Assembly: GCF_901000735.1 (NCBI RefSeq)
Contig: NC_081546.1
Coordinates: 10,816,152 to 10,880,151, forward strand
DNA from: Corylus avellana
Lineage: Eukaryota; Streptophyta; Magnoliopsida; Fagales; Betulaceae
Length of the DNA stretch: 64,000 nucleotides
Direction of reading: 5' to 3'
Shown here: one piece after another, positions 45,611-57,200 of the stretch
Position numbering within the stretch: the first letter of the stretch is position 1
Layout: each line of letters starts with the position of its first letter
Notes under the pieces: model-generated
Database searches by the model: none
What the model was told of the DNA's origin: nothing
The model's input: the letters and a program-made list of their open reading frames with translations, nothing else
Translations under genes and position numbers: made by a program

Positions 45611-47202
45611 GCTTAATGCACAGAAGATGTAAATAAAAAAGTTTCTTCTAACTTGTAAATTTCAGTTCATACTCGGTGATAGAATTTGACATTTTATCCG
45701 TGAAGACTATAACATATTAACTATGATGGTTTGCCTTAATCATGGAAGTGGAAACTTTTAGTTAATATGTTGATGCATTTGGAATGCCTTGAACAAAATC
45801 ACCATGAGAAAGTGTTCTATAAAGAGAAAATTACTAAGTTGGTTCATGTGGTTTAACCTTCTCTGATGTTCCAAAATGAACAAATAAGTCCCCATTGAAT
45901 GCTTTTGTAATAAAATGACCTCTATGTATAACTCCAGTTTGAACATTTAACACAAGCCATCAATGGGACCACGTCACCACTAATAGACAATAGGTACATG
46001 CATTGATGGTGAGTCATGGAAAAATTACATGATAGAGAATACATGTCATCGCCACATCACACAAGGATGCCACGTCATGTACAAAGTGCCATATCAGAAA
46101 AATGACAACACACATACACCCAAAAAGGCCCAATCCCGATATTAGCCCAACAAAAGGGCCGGCCCATTGTACCACCGTCAACAAATACGGCCCATGAAGA
46201 ACCAACATATGTTACTGGTGGAAGGTTGGAACCTGGATAACATGCTATTGTTAAAGGCCAACAACCTAGCTAATATGTTGTGCTAGTGGAAGGCTCTAGA
46301 AGCCTACAACCCAACTGATATGCTACTACTGGATAAGGTTATTAGGAAGCCCAACTCGAAATGGCTGGGGTTGATCACTAATCCCACATCATACGAGAAG
46401 CTGATAGCCCTAGCTTGAACTGGCCAAGGCTGACCACCTAGCCCACATCTTATCCGGAAATTGACAACCTAGCTCAAATTAGGCTGTTCATATATTTTTT
46501 ATATTATAAATACATGTTGAAACAGGTCAAACAGGTTGTGTTTAGATCAAAACTGGTCAAACTGATCATGTTTGGTTCATATTAAGTTAGGTCAAACGAG
46601 TTCAACAAGCCGCGTTTAGGTTTAAATTGATCAAACAGATCGACCCATTTATTAAACGAGTCAAACAGGTCAAGTTGTGTTTAGATTTAAGGATTTAACT
46701 CGTTTAGCTAAATAGGTTATGTTTAGATTTACCCTTAACGATCTGTTTGGATCTACCCTTATCATTCTGTCTATATTTACCCTAAACGGGTCCAATTTCA
46801 ATTTAAAGGATCCGGGAGCATCTACACAATAAATGAAAGGAAATGAGAGCTTTTCAAGAAGAAAAAATTGTACCATTTGGTTATTTAATTTGCACAAAAT
46901 TAAAAGATGTCTATTTGTACAGTTGAGTAGATTTTCCTCAATCGTTTCGATCCACAAGTAATCTGACCAGTTAGAAGAATATTGGTGAATACCATCATCA
47001 ATGTTGATAGGTGGATGCTCCATCATAATTTAAATGTATGGGAAAACAAGAGCACCATTCATGGGGATAGTGCTAGATTTAATTGCAAATACTTGTATCT
47101 CTACTCTAATTTAGCAAGTAATCTTATTAAAAAGAATTAATAAAGAAAGGAAAAACAGTGTTTTTTTTTTTTTCTTTTCACAATGTAAAGGGAGAATAAG
47201 AA
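45611..47202. other. Intergenic with a degenerate hAT-like fragment
   Basis: About 46490-46800 contains repeated GGTCAAAC, CGTGTTTAGG and TTTAGCTAAA motifs shared with 3840-4050 and 58620-58815. The rest, including 45840-46480, shows nothing that I can name. Confidence 0.45.
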
Positions 47203-47832
47203 TAAACATCTTCACAATAAAATAAAAGGAAAAGAATAAACCCGAAAAATGTTTCCTTGAAGAGCCTCCAATTCTTCTCCTTGAAATTGTGTCTCAAAAT
47301 TTGTGTCTTAAAGGTCTATTTATAAGTTTAAAAAAACTCTAGAAACCCTAAAAACCCTAGGAAATTCAAAGGTCTAGGTCCTATTACCACTAGGACTTGG
47401 AAAACCTAGTTTGGAAAGAAAAAGGAGTCCTAGCCGCCTTTGGGTTTTCCTACAGCACACGAGTGCGCTTGATCGCTACCCATGTGCGCTCGAGCGTAGA
47501 CCTGCGCTCGATCTCATGTGTGATGTGCTCGAGCGCAAATCTTCTTATCCATGCGGTCGTAGCTATGCTCGCTCCTTGGCTTTGGGTGCTCGAGCCTAGG
47601 TGTAGTGTGATCGATCGCACTACCCGTGGATGCTTGTGCTTGATCCAAAACTTTTAGCTTTTCCCAATTTTGTCCTCTAAGCCTGATACTTCCAAAATTG
47701 CTTCATTTTCTCCAAAAACCTAGAAAAATACAGAAAACATATAAAAGAAATAAAATAGCACAAAATAATCAAAACTAAGAAATCAACAAATGTAAATTAA
47801 GGGCTAAAGGATATATATTTTGGCACTTATCA
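47203..47832 (-). repeat. Partial 3-prime LTR of element III
   Basis: Matches the right part of the solo LTR at 39673-41041. It includes a palindrome island (47450-47635) with GCTCGAGCG, GCGCTCGAT and GTGATCGATCGCAC. Confidence 0.75.
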
Positions 47833-49603
47833 CACCCGCAAACTTATATATTGCTAGTCTCTTAGCAATACTAAATTAAAAACTAAATAAATAACATAAA
47901 AGAAAAAGATAAATCCATCTTTCGTGGGATGTACGATTGCATTTAGCGTATGCAACAAGCCTTTTAAACTCCTAGGTTATTATTCCCTAGAAGACGAGTG
48001 AAGTCTCGTGAGAGTTTTCCAAGAATGTTACCCACAAACATTATGCAAAAGTTCATGTTATCCAAAAATTTAAAATTATCACTGAAAATCATGATTTTCA
48101 TTTATTAGCAAGCTTAAAAAGATAAACTCTATCTTCTCAATGAATTGGAATTTCAAAGTCTAATTACTTACACAAATCAAGCTAAGGCATCACAAGTTCG
48201 AAACAGTGTAAGGTGAACTTAGCACATAAATATGAAGCTTCCAATTATTTCCAATGTGCAATGTCCCAATATCTCAAAGTTCATTGGAATCTCCATCAGA
48301 ATGAACAACTATGGCATAACGTTTTCTTTTTCTTTTCTTTTTTTTTTTTTTTTTTTTTTTTTTTGGTCAGGCTGTGCAATGTTTGGTTCCCTTAAGCTCT
48401 CTAATTCACCCATGTAATGAGTGTTAAGTCAATGACTCTCAAACCGAAGGTTTTAGGGCATTAGGTGTAAAGACACCCCTAAGGACTTACTAACTCGAGT
48501 CAAAAAGGTTATGAAATCAAACTAACCATAAAATTAACCAAATCAAAATTATTTACCTTTTGACATGAACATTCATTGCTTAATGAGGCAAGAGGTCCAG
48601 TTACTTAGTGAAAAGTTTATCATTGATTTTTTTTTTTTTTTTAATTATGCCAAAGTATCCAACCGATGATTCATCTAGTTTCACCCAAGACATTGAAACA
48701 TACACATCAGACTCTCATGTCATACCCCACTTACTATGTGCTAATGTGCTTGTGTCAGATCAGATCAAATAGGTGAATTCTCAAATGTCCAGAGTAAGTA
48801 ACCATACTTCAAAACTCAATTATCAGATCATGCGTTCAAATTTTGTTCTCACCAATGAAAATCAAATCATAATTTTTTCAGATCAACCAAAATTTTAAGA
48901 CAAACATGAACATGCATTTTTTTTTTTTTTCAAAGATAATTAACAAAAATAAGGAAAAATAAGGATGAAGTGTGTGCAATGTGTATAAATGTCCCCCATA
49001 CCCCCAAACTTAAATTACACATTGTCTCCAATGTGTATATAGCATGGAAAGATCTGACCTGGGAGAGGGAGAACTGTCTGGATTGGTATGGCTCCTAGCA
49101 CACCCCCAAACTTGAATGCAAGCATACTTTTCCCTGAAAAACAAAACACTAAAGTAACAATGGAAAACAAAATAAAATAAAAATAAAATAAAAACAAACT
49201 AACAAACAAACAAAAAAATAAAAAGGATATGCTATGGGGTGCCTCCCATAAGCACTAAGTTTAACGTCTTCAGCCAGACTGTTGTCCTCCTCTTAAACTT
49301 GAAGCACCAGTCTTTTCTTCTCTTGCACCAAAGAGAATGAATTTTTCTTATTGCAAGGTTATTCCAAATGTCCGTAGATCGGGGTGGACCACTCTAAGTC
49401 TTCTCAAACATTTTCTCATTTGGAAGGGAATCATGAACTGTAATAATATAAGGAGAATTCTCAGGGAGTTTTTCCATCTTGAAGTCCTCAGTTTGCTCAT
49501 TTGGTAGCTCTAACAAACTGCTCTTCTGGCTTCTTGGTGTTACATGAATAAAAGCTAATGTTGAAGAAGTTATAGTGCTCTCTTCTTCTTCCCGATGTGG
49601 CTC

Positions 49604-50210
49604 CTATGGAACTTCAATTTGCTCCTCCTTCCTTTCTTCCACTTGATTTTCAACCACTTCTTCACTCCCACATGTGGTGATAGCTTGCTCATGATAATAA
49701 GTGCACTCATCCTCCATGTAGTGTCCATTAGGATTGGCCACCAACTGATTTTGGCACTCTTCTTCCTGGTATTGTTGAAGCCAATAGAGGGGAGGTGACT
49801 CCTCTTTATGATAGCAAATATTCTCTTCCTCCATATAATGTCCATGAGGAGTGGTCACTGACTGACTTTGGCACTCTTCTTCTTCTTCTTTGAAGATATC
49901 AGCTTTTTGTTCATGGTGAGCCTCCATCCTTTCTAACAGCACTTCTTTTAAGGCAGAACTTGCTTCTTCTAAGGCATAACACACTTCTTCTAAGGCAGAA
50001 CTCTTCGAAGGAAATGGTTCTTCTTGATATTGTTAAAGCCAATCAATTGGACATGGCTCCTCTTCATGATAATGTTGAGACCAATTGATAGGAGATGGTT
50101 CCTCTTCATGAGCTTCTATCTTGAGAGAATGGATTGCCGCAGACTGGGGCTAAGACAGGAATATGAATGATCATATATGGGAGATAGCTCCTCTTCTTGG
50201 TATTGTGGAG
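49604..50210 (-). pseudogene. Gag-like acidic-repeat frame of element III
   Basis: A clean frame (49604-49984) preceded by related but broken sequence. It repeats the unit EEECQ-QxVxxPxGHYMEx twice and ends in CGSEEVVENQVEERKEEQIE. The GHYM core, the following YHE, and the SEEVV/I-(D/E)N plus Glu-rich tail correspond to elements I and II. Function unknown; inferred structural protein. Confidence 0.6.
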
Positions 50211-50212
50211 AC

Positions 50213-50562
50213 CAATACAAAAAATTGTATATTTTGTTACGGCGGTTTAGTAACGTGTCAATAGGGCTGAGACATTACTAAATGTTAGTAACGTGTCTAG
50301 TGTGTTAATAATTTGGGTGTTGCTAAATCCATTTTAGTAATGTGTCAATTTTAACACGTTACTATTTAGTAACATGTCAATCTTGACACGTTACTAAGCT
50401 TTTCGTAACATGTCAAAATTGACACGTAACTAAAGTTTAGTAACGTGTCAATATTGACACATCACTAAAATCTTAGTAACGTGTCAATTTTGGCACGTTA
50501 CTAAATATTAGTAACGTGTCAATATTGGCACATTACTAAACGTTAGTAACGTGTCAAAATTG
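50213..50562. mobile_element. CACTA-type subterminal array fragment
   Basis: About a dozen TAGTAACGTGTCAA units and their inverse TTGACACGTTACTA in alternating orientation. The left edge reads CAATACAAAAAA, a likely mutated CACTACAAAAAA. No right terminus was found, so it is truncated or rearranged into the neighbouring retrotransposon. Confidence 0.65.
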
Positions 50563-50820
50563 ATAAATTTTATTTATTTATTTGTAAACCTGATAACAAT
50601 AGCTATCAATTGTTGTTATTACCAACATCAACATACATTCATATCCGATACATCCATTTGGATGTATACTCAACATACATCCATTTCTCAACATCAATTG
50701 CTATCAACATACATCATTTCTCAAGTCGTATCCAAACTATCAATCGAGATGACGTCCACAAAACATACACATCATTGTATATATACATCAACATTGTTAA
50801 TAAACAAATAATTCCACTTG

Positions 50821-51724
50821 CCATGAAGATACTCAAGAATGGGCCAGCCGTTGTTTCCCTTGTGAACATGTAATTTTGCTCATCCGCATAAAACTCATTA
50901 GAGTCATGGTTATGAGAATTCGACAATATTTCATCTACACCAAGGAAATCAACATAACCTACTTCTTCATCACTAAAATTAGGCACTTCACCTATAAGGT
51001 CTTCATCAACCTCTTCATAACCTGCGATGTCATCCGTGGGTTCTTTCTCTTCCAATGGGTCATCTTCCTCGGGGTAGAGGCCGCCAAACATAGGAGAAAA
51101 CTCATCTTCTTCGTACTCTTCCTCTAGGTCGAATGGCAAAGGTCTTTCATTCGGATCTACCTCACTGACATCGTCATCATAGGTTGGTGGGAAATCCCAA
51201 TCCACGAATCTTTGTGAAGGATCTTCTACATCTTCATGCTTGAACTCTTCATTAAGGAACTCAAATTCCTGAAACTCTTCGGCCACATATTCCCTTTCCT
51301 CCTCCACCGAATATGGGTTTGGTTGATGAATTTGAGGCTCGTGAATAACGATCAAGTTGGCCTGTCGCGGCATCTCCGCCTCAATCCGAGGCCTCCGTCG
51401 TTGAGATTGCGCCCTACGAATGACAACCAAGTTACCTTCATCCACAAAGCGTGGAGTTGGTTGACGGTGACGAACGTTAGGACCACCCATGTTGCTCAAT
51501 CGCGTCGCAATCGTCTCTATTTGTTTCCACAGGATCGCCACCTCATCCTCCATGCATTGCTCATGAATCGCCGATTGATTCATCATCTCTGTCGCCTCTT
51601 TAGGAACCTTCTTTTTATTGGACTTTTCTATCTTTTCTTTTCGGGTGTCGAGCTTGACGTCTGCGTCCCGTGATATAGCATGGGCTTGTACCGTTGGAAA
51701 TTTCTTCTGCACTTTCCGCCCCAC
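50821..51724 (-). pseudogene. Gag-to-pol linker-like acidic protein of element IV
   Basis: An open frame of about 300 residues. Basic start (MGRKVQKKF), Arg-rich segment (RRAQSQRRRPRIEAEMPRQ), then a long acidic region with WDFPPTYDDD and EEEYEEDEF, ending in YVDFLGVDEI, NEFYADEQNYMF and PFLSIFMAS. From memory, the last motifs resemble the region between gag and protease in plant Ty3 polyproteins, but I cannot confirm it here. The frame runs out into non-homologous sequence left of about 50821. An upstream frame at 51740-52036 encodes the gag start (MNGKGN, KEQPVIHLRHMEERFGGL). Confidence 0.55.
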
Positions 51725-52023
51725 ATACGTATTTATAGGTTAACCCTCAACGATAAATTTGTCTCCCACCCCCATGTACCGTGGTCTTGGTTGACGATGA
51801 TGAATGCTCGGACCATCCATGTCAGGGAAGTGATCGGTAGGGACCCTATGTTGGGTGCGCACACGCTCCTTCTTCCACTTGGTTAGACCACCAAACCTCT
51901 CCTCCATGTGCCGCAAATGAATCACCGGTTGCTCCTTACGTGCTGCCTTCGTGCACACGTGCACGTGCACTTTGTTCATGTCTACACAATGGTTGCCCTT
52001 CCCATTCATGGAAAGTAACTTGG

Positions 52024-52035
52024 GCTTTGATACCA
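52024..52035 (-). other. Primer binding site, Met type (element IV)
   Basis: On the minus strand TGGTATCAAAGC, one mismatch from the initiator tRNA-Met complement, two bases from the LTR. Confidence 0.85.
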
Positions 52036-52037
52036 AC

Positions 52038-52661
52038 TGATGTAGTGTGACTTAATGACCTGCAGCGAATAACAACATTAAGGAACGGGATAAATACTTC
52101 TAGACCTTGAGACTATCAAAGATCTAACAAATCTTCTCAAAATGCTAGAGCCGATCTAGGGTTTGAAGGAAAATAAGGTAGAAACTCAACTCTAAGACTT
52201 CTTATTGATAAAAACTCACATATAAACCAAATCTACATTTCTGGAGGCTATAAGCTTGTATTTATAGCCCCATGACTCCAAACCTAATAAAAATACGAAT
52301 TAGAATCGGAATTGTAATCCTACGATGCCCATTCAAAACCCCCGTTTAGATGGACCCTCCTAAAACTGAAAGAAAAGTGCATAAAATAATGAAAAACTGA
52401 AAATAACATATAGTCGTGCGTATGGCTTGCAAACGAGCTGCAAACGGACGTCCTTTTGGACCTAGTAAACATCGAAATTAGCAAATTCTCATGACACGTG
52501 ACTTTGTAGATCTTTGAGTTAGCTTTCCAACACTGTAAAAATTGCACAAATCCAAGATCTGAAATTCTAGATATGACATTTTTAGTAGAACACGTCAAGT
52601 ACGAGTTTCTCCCTAATCATTGCTATTCTTTATGAAATCCTTAGCTTTTCGATCTACATCA
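52038..52661 (-). repeat. 5-prime LTR of element IV
   Basis: 624 bp with inverted ends TGATGTAG (52038-52045) and CTACATCA (52654-52661). Confidence 0.85.
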
Positions 52662-52834
52662 AGCTTACTATATATACTTGATTCTATGCTCAAATGTCTA
52701 CAGGTGTGTTATATGAGCCTTGGATCCAATGATTGTTTCATGACCGATACGGTGATAACGAAATCATTTAAAACTTTTGACATGCATAAATAAAAACAAA
52801 ATTTTTTTAATAATTAAAAAAATTAATAACTAAA

Positions 52835-53060
52835 ATGACCCACGACCACTTGTGACCCAATGTGACCAACCGGTGGGTCGAGTGATGGGTCACAAAGGTC
52901 ACAAATGACCCACCGACCCTCCAGTGGATCACTTTGTGACCTATTGTGGGTCACTTGGTGACCCTACAGTGGCTTGTGACCCACCAATGGGTCATTATGA
53001 CCCTAAGTGACCCACCGGTGGGTCACAGTGGGTCACTTTATCACTCTCCAGAGGGTCACA
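52835..53060. repeat. GTGACCCAC / GTGGGTCAC array
   Basis: About fifteen copies of TGACCCA or its inverse TGGGTCA in 226 bp, in mixed orientation with irregular spacing, flanked by A/T-rich sequence. It resembles a transposon subterminal array, but no terminal repeats were found. It lies about 0.55 kb downstream of the GLR copy B stop codon. Confidence 0.85.
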
Positions 53061-53435
53061 AAATCAAAAATAAATTATTTTTAACTGCTAAAAAAAATAC
53101 ATTTTTAAACTAAATAAGAAAAAGAGAAAATCATGTGAAGTTCGAAGATGGCTGATGAGAGAGTTGCACATTACTGAGAAGAGAAGAGTAAGGAGATGGA
53201 AGTCTAAAATGAACTCTACAATATTCTGAAGATCGAAGTCTAAAATCTAAGTCCTTAGAAAAGAAAAAACTAAGAGGTAATACAAATTTCTAGTGGGTAA
53301 AAGGGAGAGTTTGTACAAAACACCCATGTGTCAAGATTTTTCCTTGCACACTTAGTTTAGTCAGAAAATTTATAAATGTGCCAGCTAAATTAGTGTCAGG
53401 ATTTACAATTATTTGTAAAGAAGATTTATCAACGT

Positions 53436-53441
53436 TTTATT
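53436..53441 (-). terminator. Candidate polyadenylation signal of GLR copy B
   Basis: AATAAA on the minus strand, about 175 nt downstream of the stop codon. A plausible distance, but plant signals are loose. Confidence 0.45.
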
Positions 53442-53615
53442 CCAAACAAATGTTGTATAAAAAGATTTATTTGGAGAGCTATAATTATTTACATACAATA
53501 CATTTAAAAACCACATTTATAACAATAATAATAATAACGTCATATGGCTTTGTCATTGCCATGTTAGACGGAAAATGCAGATATATTAACTGATTTTGTG
53601 ATCTATTTCTGGGAT

Positions 53616-54203
53616 TCATGGTCCCTCTTGATTTGGGTCGACAATTTGCTCAGTATCTCCTGCTGGTTCAGACACTTGACCCCTTGGACTCATGAGATCT
53701 GCATATTCTCGAGAAGGCGTTTCTGAATCTCCTATGACACGTGTTGAATGGCTTGATGGAGTTGGTGGGTAGTTAGCATTTGGCGAGGGTTCACTTGCGC
53801 CTATAACGTGAACACCGTCAATCTCACATCTGTCTCCAAGAGCTCTCTTTCTAAAAGTATGCGAGCTTAGGTCTTTTCTGTCAAAGATTCTCAATGTATG
53901 CTGAATTCTTCTCCCTAATGATCCTTCTGTATCAAAACGCATCAAGATTTGCCGCCTCTCATTGTAAAGGAACATGCCAACGGAGACGATGAGGGCTAAT
54001 AAGGAAGCAACACCGGCAATGAGGAATAGGCCCCAAAAGCTTGCAAGGCTGAGACTATTAGAAGAAACTTGGGTGTTGTAATCTGGACAATTGGTTTCCA
54101 TCCCAAGCCATGCCTTTTCAATCTCTTTCATTTTCTCTCCCTCGGTCACATTTAAGATTGCCCTAGAAACATCAGCAACAAGAGGGGAACCTCTTGGGAA
54201 GGC
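53616..54203 (-). CDS. GLR copy B exon 5
   Basis: Starts after the acceptor CGCGCAG and encodes AFPRGSPLVADVSRAI, M4 and the hydrophilic C-terminus ending in QEGP and TGA. 195 residues. Confidence 0.9.
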   Translation of the reverse strand, partial: AFPRGSPLVADVSRAILNVTEGEKMKEIEKAWLGMETNCPDYNTQVSSNSLSLASFWGLFLIAGVASLLALIVSVGMFLYNERRQILMRFDTEGSLGRRIQHTLRIFDRKDLSSHTFRKRALGDRCEIDGVHVIGASEPSPNANYPPTPSSHSTRVIGDSETPSREYADLMSPRGQVSEPAGDTEQIVDPNQEGP

Positions 54204-57200
54204 CTGCGCGCAAGTCATATAAATAAAAAAGAATATGCATGATAAACTACATATATGCATACGTATATACAAAAACACACAAACATAAGAAATGAGAACT
54301 TACAAAGCCAAAGCCATCAGTTTTGTATATTGATGCAACCATGGTATATTTTGAGCAATATTGTCCCAAAAAAAGCTTCATGTATGGGATTTCATCAAAA
54401 GCAGCAGCTATACCGCCATTTGCACTTCCATTGGATAAAAGTTCATCACATTGATCTGTAGAATTATATTGCCGAAGCTTACTTGTGTCGAAGTTCATTT
54501 CTTTTAGGACTCCAAAAACAAAAGAACCTTCTGGGTATCCGACATACTCCTGATTCTTAATAAGCTGTTTGAAATCAGTAACAGTTGGTTGCAGTTGTTG
54601 AACTGTTAAGAGTGACGTCAAACTCGCAGTATAGCTTTGAGTGAGTATGAGCACCACAAAAACCCATACAATCACCACAAACCTAGCGCAATTGCTTAAC
54701 ACTGGCTCCCCTGTAAATTAAGCTCAAAAGGGTTTTGGGAAAGAACATAATTGCATTTCAGACACAAGTAATCCAAGCATCTTTTGAGTTTTGTAAAACA
54801 ATGTTAAGATAAGTTATATAATGAGATTAAGTTTCATATGTATATATAATGTTATTCCACTTAAAAGTTCAGATATATTATGTCATTGCTGAAACAGAGT
54901 TTGTAAAGAAACTTGCTAGCGCTACATGAAATATGCGAGTATTCCATTTGTTAACTTACATAAAATTCAGGGTGTTATAGTGTGTAAAAAACATAGCTCA
55001 AGAAAAAGTGTAAAATCTGGGACATAATTGATGTCGTATGTATGTGTGGGTGAGTGGTGTGTGTGTGTGTGAGTGAGTGAGAAAGAGAGAAAGCGTGTGT
55101 TGTATGTTAACTGTGAGTATTGTGTACGTCATTACTCAGTTGGGAAAGGGTTTTGTGTTATATATAGCTTAAGAAAGAAAAAATGTGTGCTTGTTAAGAT
55201 ATTTTTGTGATACACTTGTATGATCCTTTTGTACTAATGAACTTTTAACATAAATTTCATATTTTATTGTATTATCCTTTGCTCATCTTTACATGTTTGA
55301 TTCAAAATTTTGGTATCAAGGCTAGACAGTATAGTTAGTGATTGTGAAGCTAAGCAATCACAGACCATTAAAATGCACCACATGAAGAGATGCTTTTCAT
55401 GCACAATCTAGGATTGTGAATCTTGTTAGTTTGGGACCAAGTTTACATTGGAGTGTTTAGGATCACTCTAAGTTACAATGAAAAATCTCCAATTTTTGGG
55501 TACAATGGAGAAGCTTAATAATTATAATTATAGCATGTCGCAAACATACATGAAGTCATATTTATAGGGGCACTATCTTTAGGAAATTATTTGTTGTAGT
55601 GACACTATACACCTCCTACAAATCATGTCAAAGGACTTTAGAAGTGAATGATTAAAGCTAGTAAATTTCTACTTACGATTAAGATAACAATTAAGAAGGA
55701 GATGTTGATGCAAATTCAAAAAGCCATCACATCTAAACAAGCATGGGATATACTAGGTCGCTCGTTTTTCAAAGAAAAATTATATGCAACTTCAACTTCT
55801 AAAGAGGCATTTAATATTCACGGCCCAATCAGAGCTCACAATTAATTAATATTATACAAACGTGAAATCTCTTTGTTGTGAAATATTTGACTTAGATCCT
55901 ATTATTAAAATTAATGAAAAGGTATTAGAAGGATTATCATCCATGGGTTCTCCCTAGGGGTGTCAACCCGATCCGGTTTCCCGGTTTTTGGACAAAACTG
56001 GAACCGAAACCAGGGTACCCCAGTTCTCGGTTTCGGAAAACCGGAACCGGAACCAGGACCCCAATTAACCGGGGTCCTTGTTACCGGCCGGTTCCGGTTT
56101 TACCCGGTCCGGTAACCGGTTTTTGGGCTTATTTTAGGTGTTGGGCCTAAAATGCCTAAAATAAGCCCATTTTTTTTTTCATAAGTTGGCTCATTTTAAA
56201 AAAATATATATTAGTTTTTTTGTCTAAATTAAAGAGGCTTTGTTGTGATTGTTCAAAATAATTAAAAAATAAACCTAAAAAAAAGCCCAAAAATCCTATA
56301 AAATATAAACCCGGTTCTGGTATTTACCAAAAACCGGGTACCGGAACAGGGGTACCCAGTTTTTGGATTTTTCAAACCGGAACCGGAACCGGGTCCCTGG
56401 TTTCCCGGTTCCCGATTTTCCGGTTCCGGTTCCGGTTTCCCGGTAATTTTTGACACCCCTAGTTCTCCTTCTCCCAAATATCAAGGACTTATAATAGTTG
56501 TTCAAGGTTGGCCAACCGTTCTCTTGAGGAGATGGAAAATTTATTAGCCAACCAAAAAACATTGGCCAAGCAGTTGGTTGGGTGTCACTGAAGAACAAGT
56601 AAGAGACTTTTTGGTGGTACCAAGATCGGACAAGATAGAGAAAGGAGATGCGCCATATTAAGAAATAAAAAGACGTGGAAAAAGGTTAGCGAGTTCTCAA
56701 TCAGGGGGAACTAAAAATAGTTGGCAAAAAGATGGTGAACATTCACTGAAAACTAAACGTCTGAATCAAATTATTAAATGCTTTAACTCTGGTCGAAAAG
56801 GACACTATCCTCAAGACTATCAGCTCAAAAAAAATAATAAAAATTAATTAATTAATTAAAAATTAGCATAAGGAAATTTGGTGACATCAAATTAGCACCA
56901 AAACATGTATTATAATGAAGCTTAATGGGATTTTCAAGCACCCTTAGTCATAACGAATTTTGAGGATAAAGTTTCTCATAGAAGAAGTTGATTTCAACTA
57001 GAAAGCTATCAAATAACAATTTATTATCGATGAAATAGCACCAAGTTTTGTTGTAGTTAAGTTAGAGGAAACACCATTGGCAGTGACCAAAACCAAGTAA
57101 TCAATTATGATGAATATTATATCATTGAGTTTGAGGTGAACTCCAATCACATGAGTAAAACTAAATTGGGGAACCAAAGAATAACATGCAACCATGTCGT

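Larger units (their letters stand above)
47203..50212 (-). mobile_element. LTR retrotransposon III: truncated gag-only relative of I and II
   Basis: The 3-prime LTR (47203-47832, left part missing) ends TTGGCACTTATCA. Internal sequence follows to about 50212, where a CACTA fragment begins. The internal region carries the acidic repeat frame (49604-50210) and the conserved stretch near 47833-48600 shared with 19860-20640 (for example CTTTCGTGGGA, GCAACAAGCCTTTTAAAC, TCAAAAAGG). The 5-prime LTR and primer site are absent. Confidence 0.72.
50563..52661 (-). mobile_element. LTR retrotransposon IV: truncated Ty3-like element
   Basis: The 5-prime LTR (52038-52661) is followed leftwards by a Met-type primer site and about 1.2 kb of coding-like sequence, then unrelated AT-rich sequence with repeated CAACATACATCCA (50600-50720) up to the CACTA fragment. 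The 3-prime LTR and pol are missing. It is closely related at its start to the element at 63135, which lies in the opposite orientation. Confidence 0.75.

Noticed and set aside
40661..47657. Similar open frames at 40661-40866 and 47397-47657
   Set aside because: They overlap the GATCGATCGC palindrome islands inside LTRs; the similarity is nucleotide-level family relationship, not a protein.
50213..50562. CRISPR-like regularly repeated array
   Set aside because: Units alternate in orientation and have no unique spacers; the pattern is that of a CACTA subterminal region in a plant genome.
55640..55845. Stand-alone 65-residue gene in GLR intron 3
   Set aside because: It is a scrap of Copia gag (AITSKQAWDILG) with frameshifts around it.
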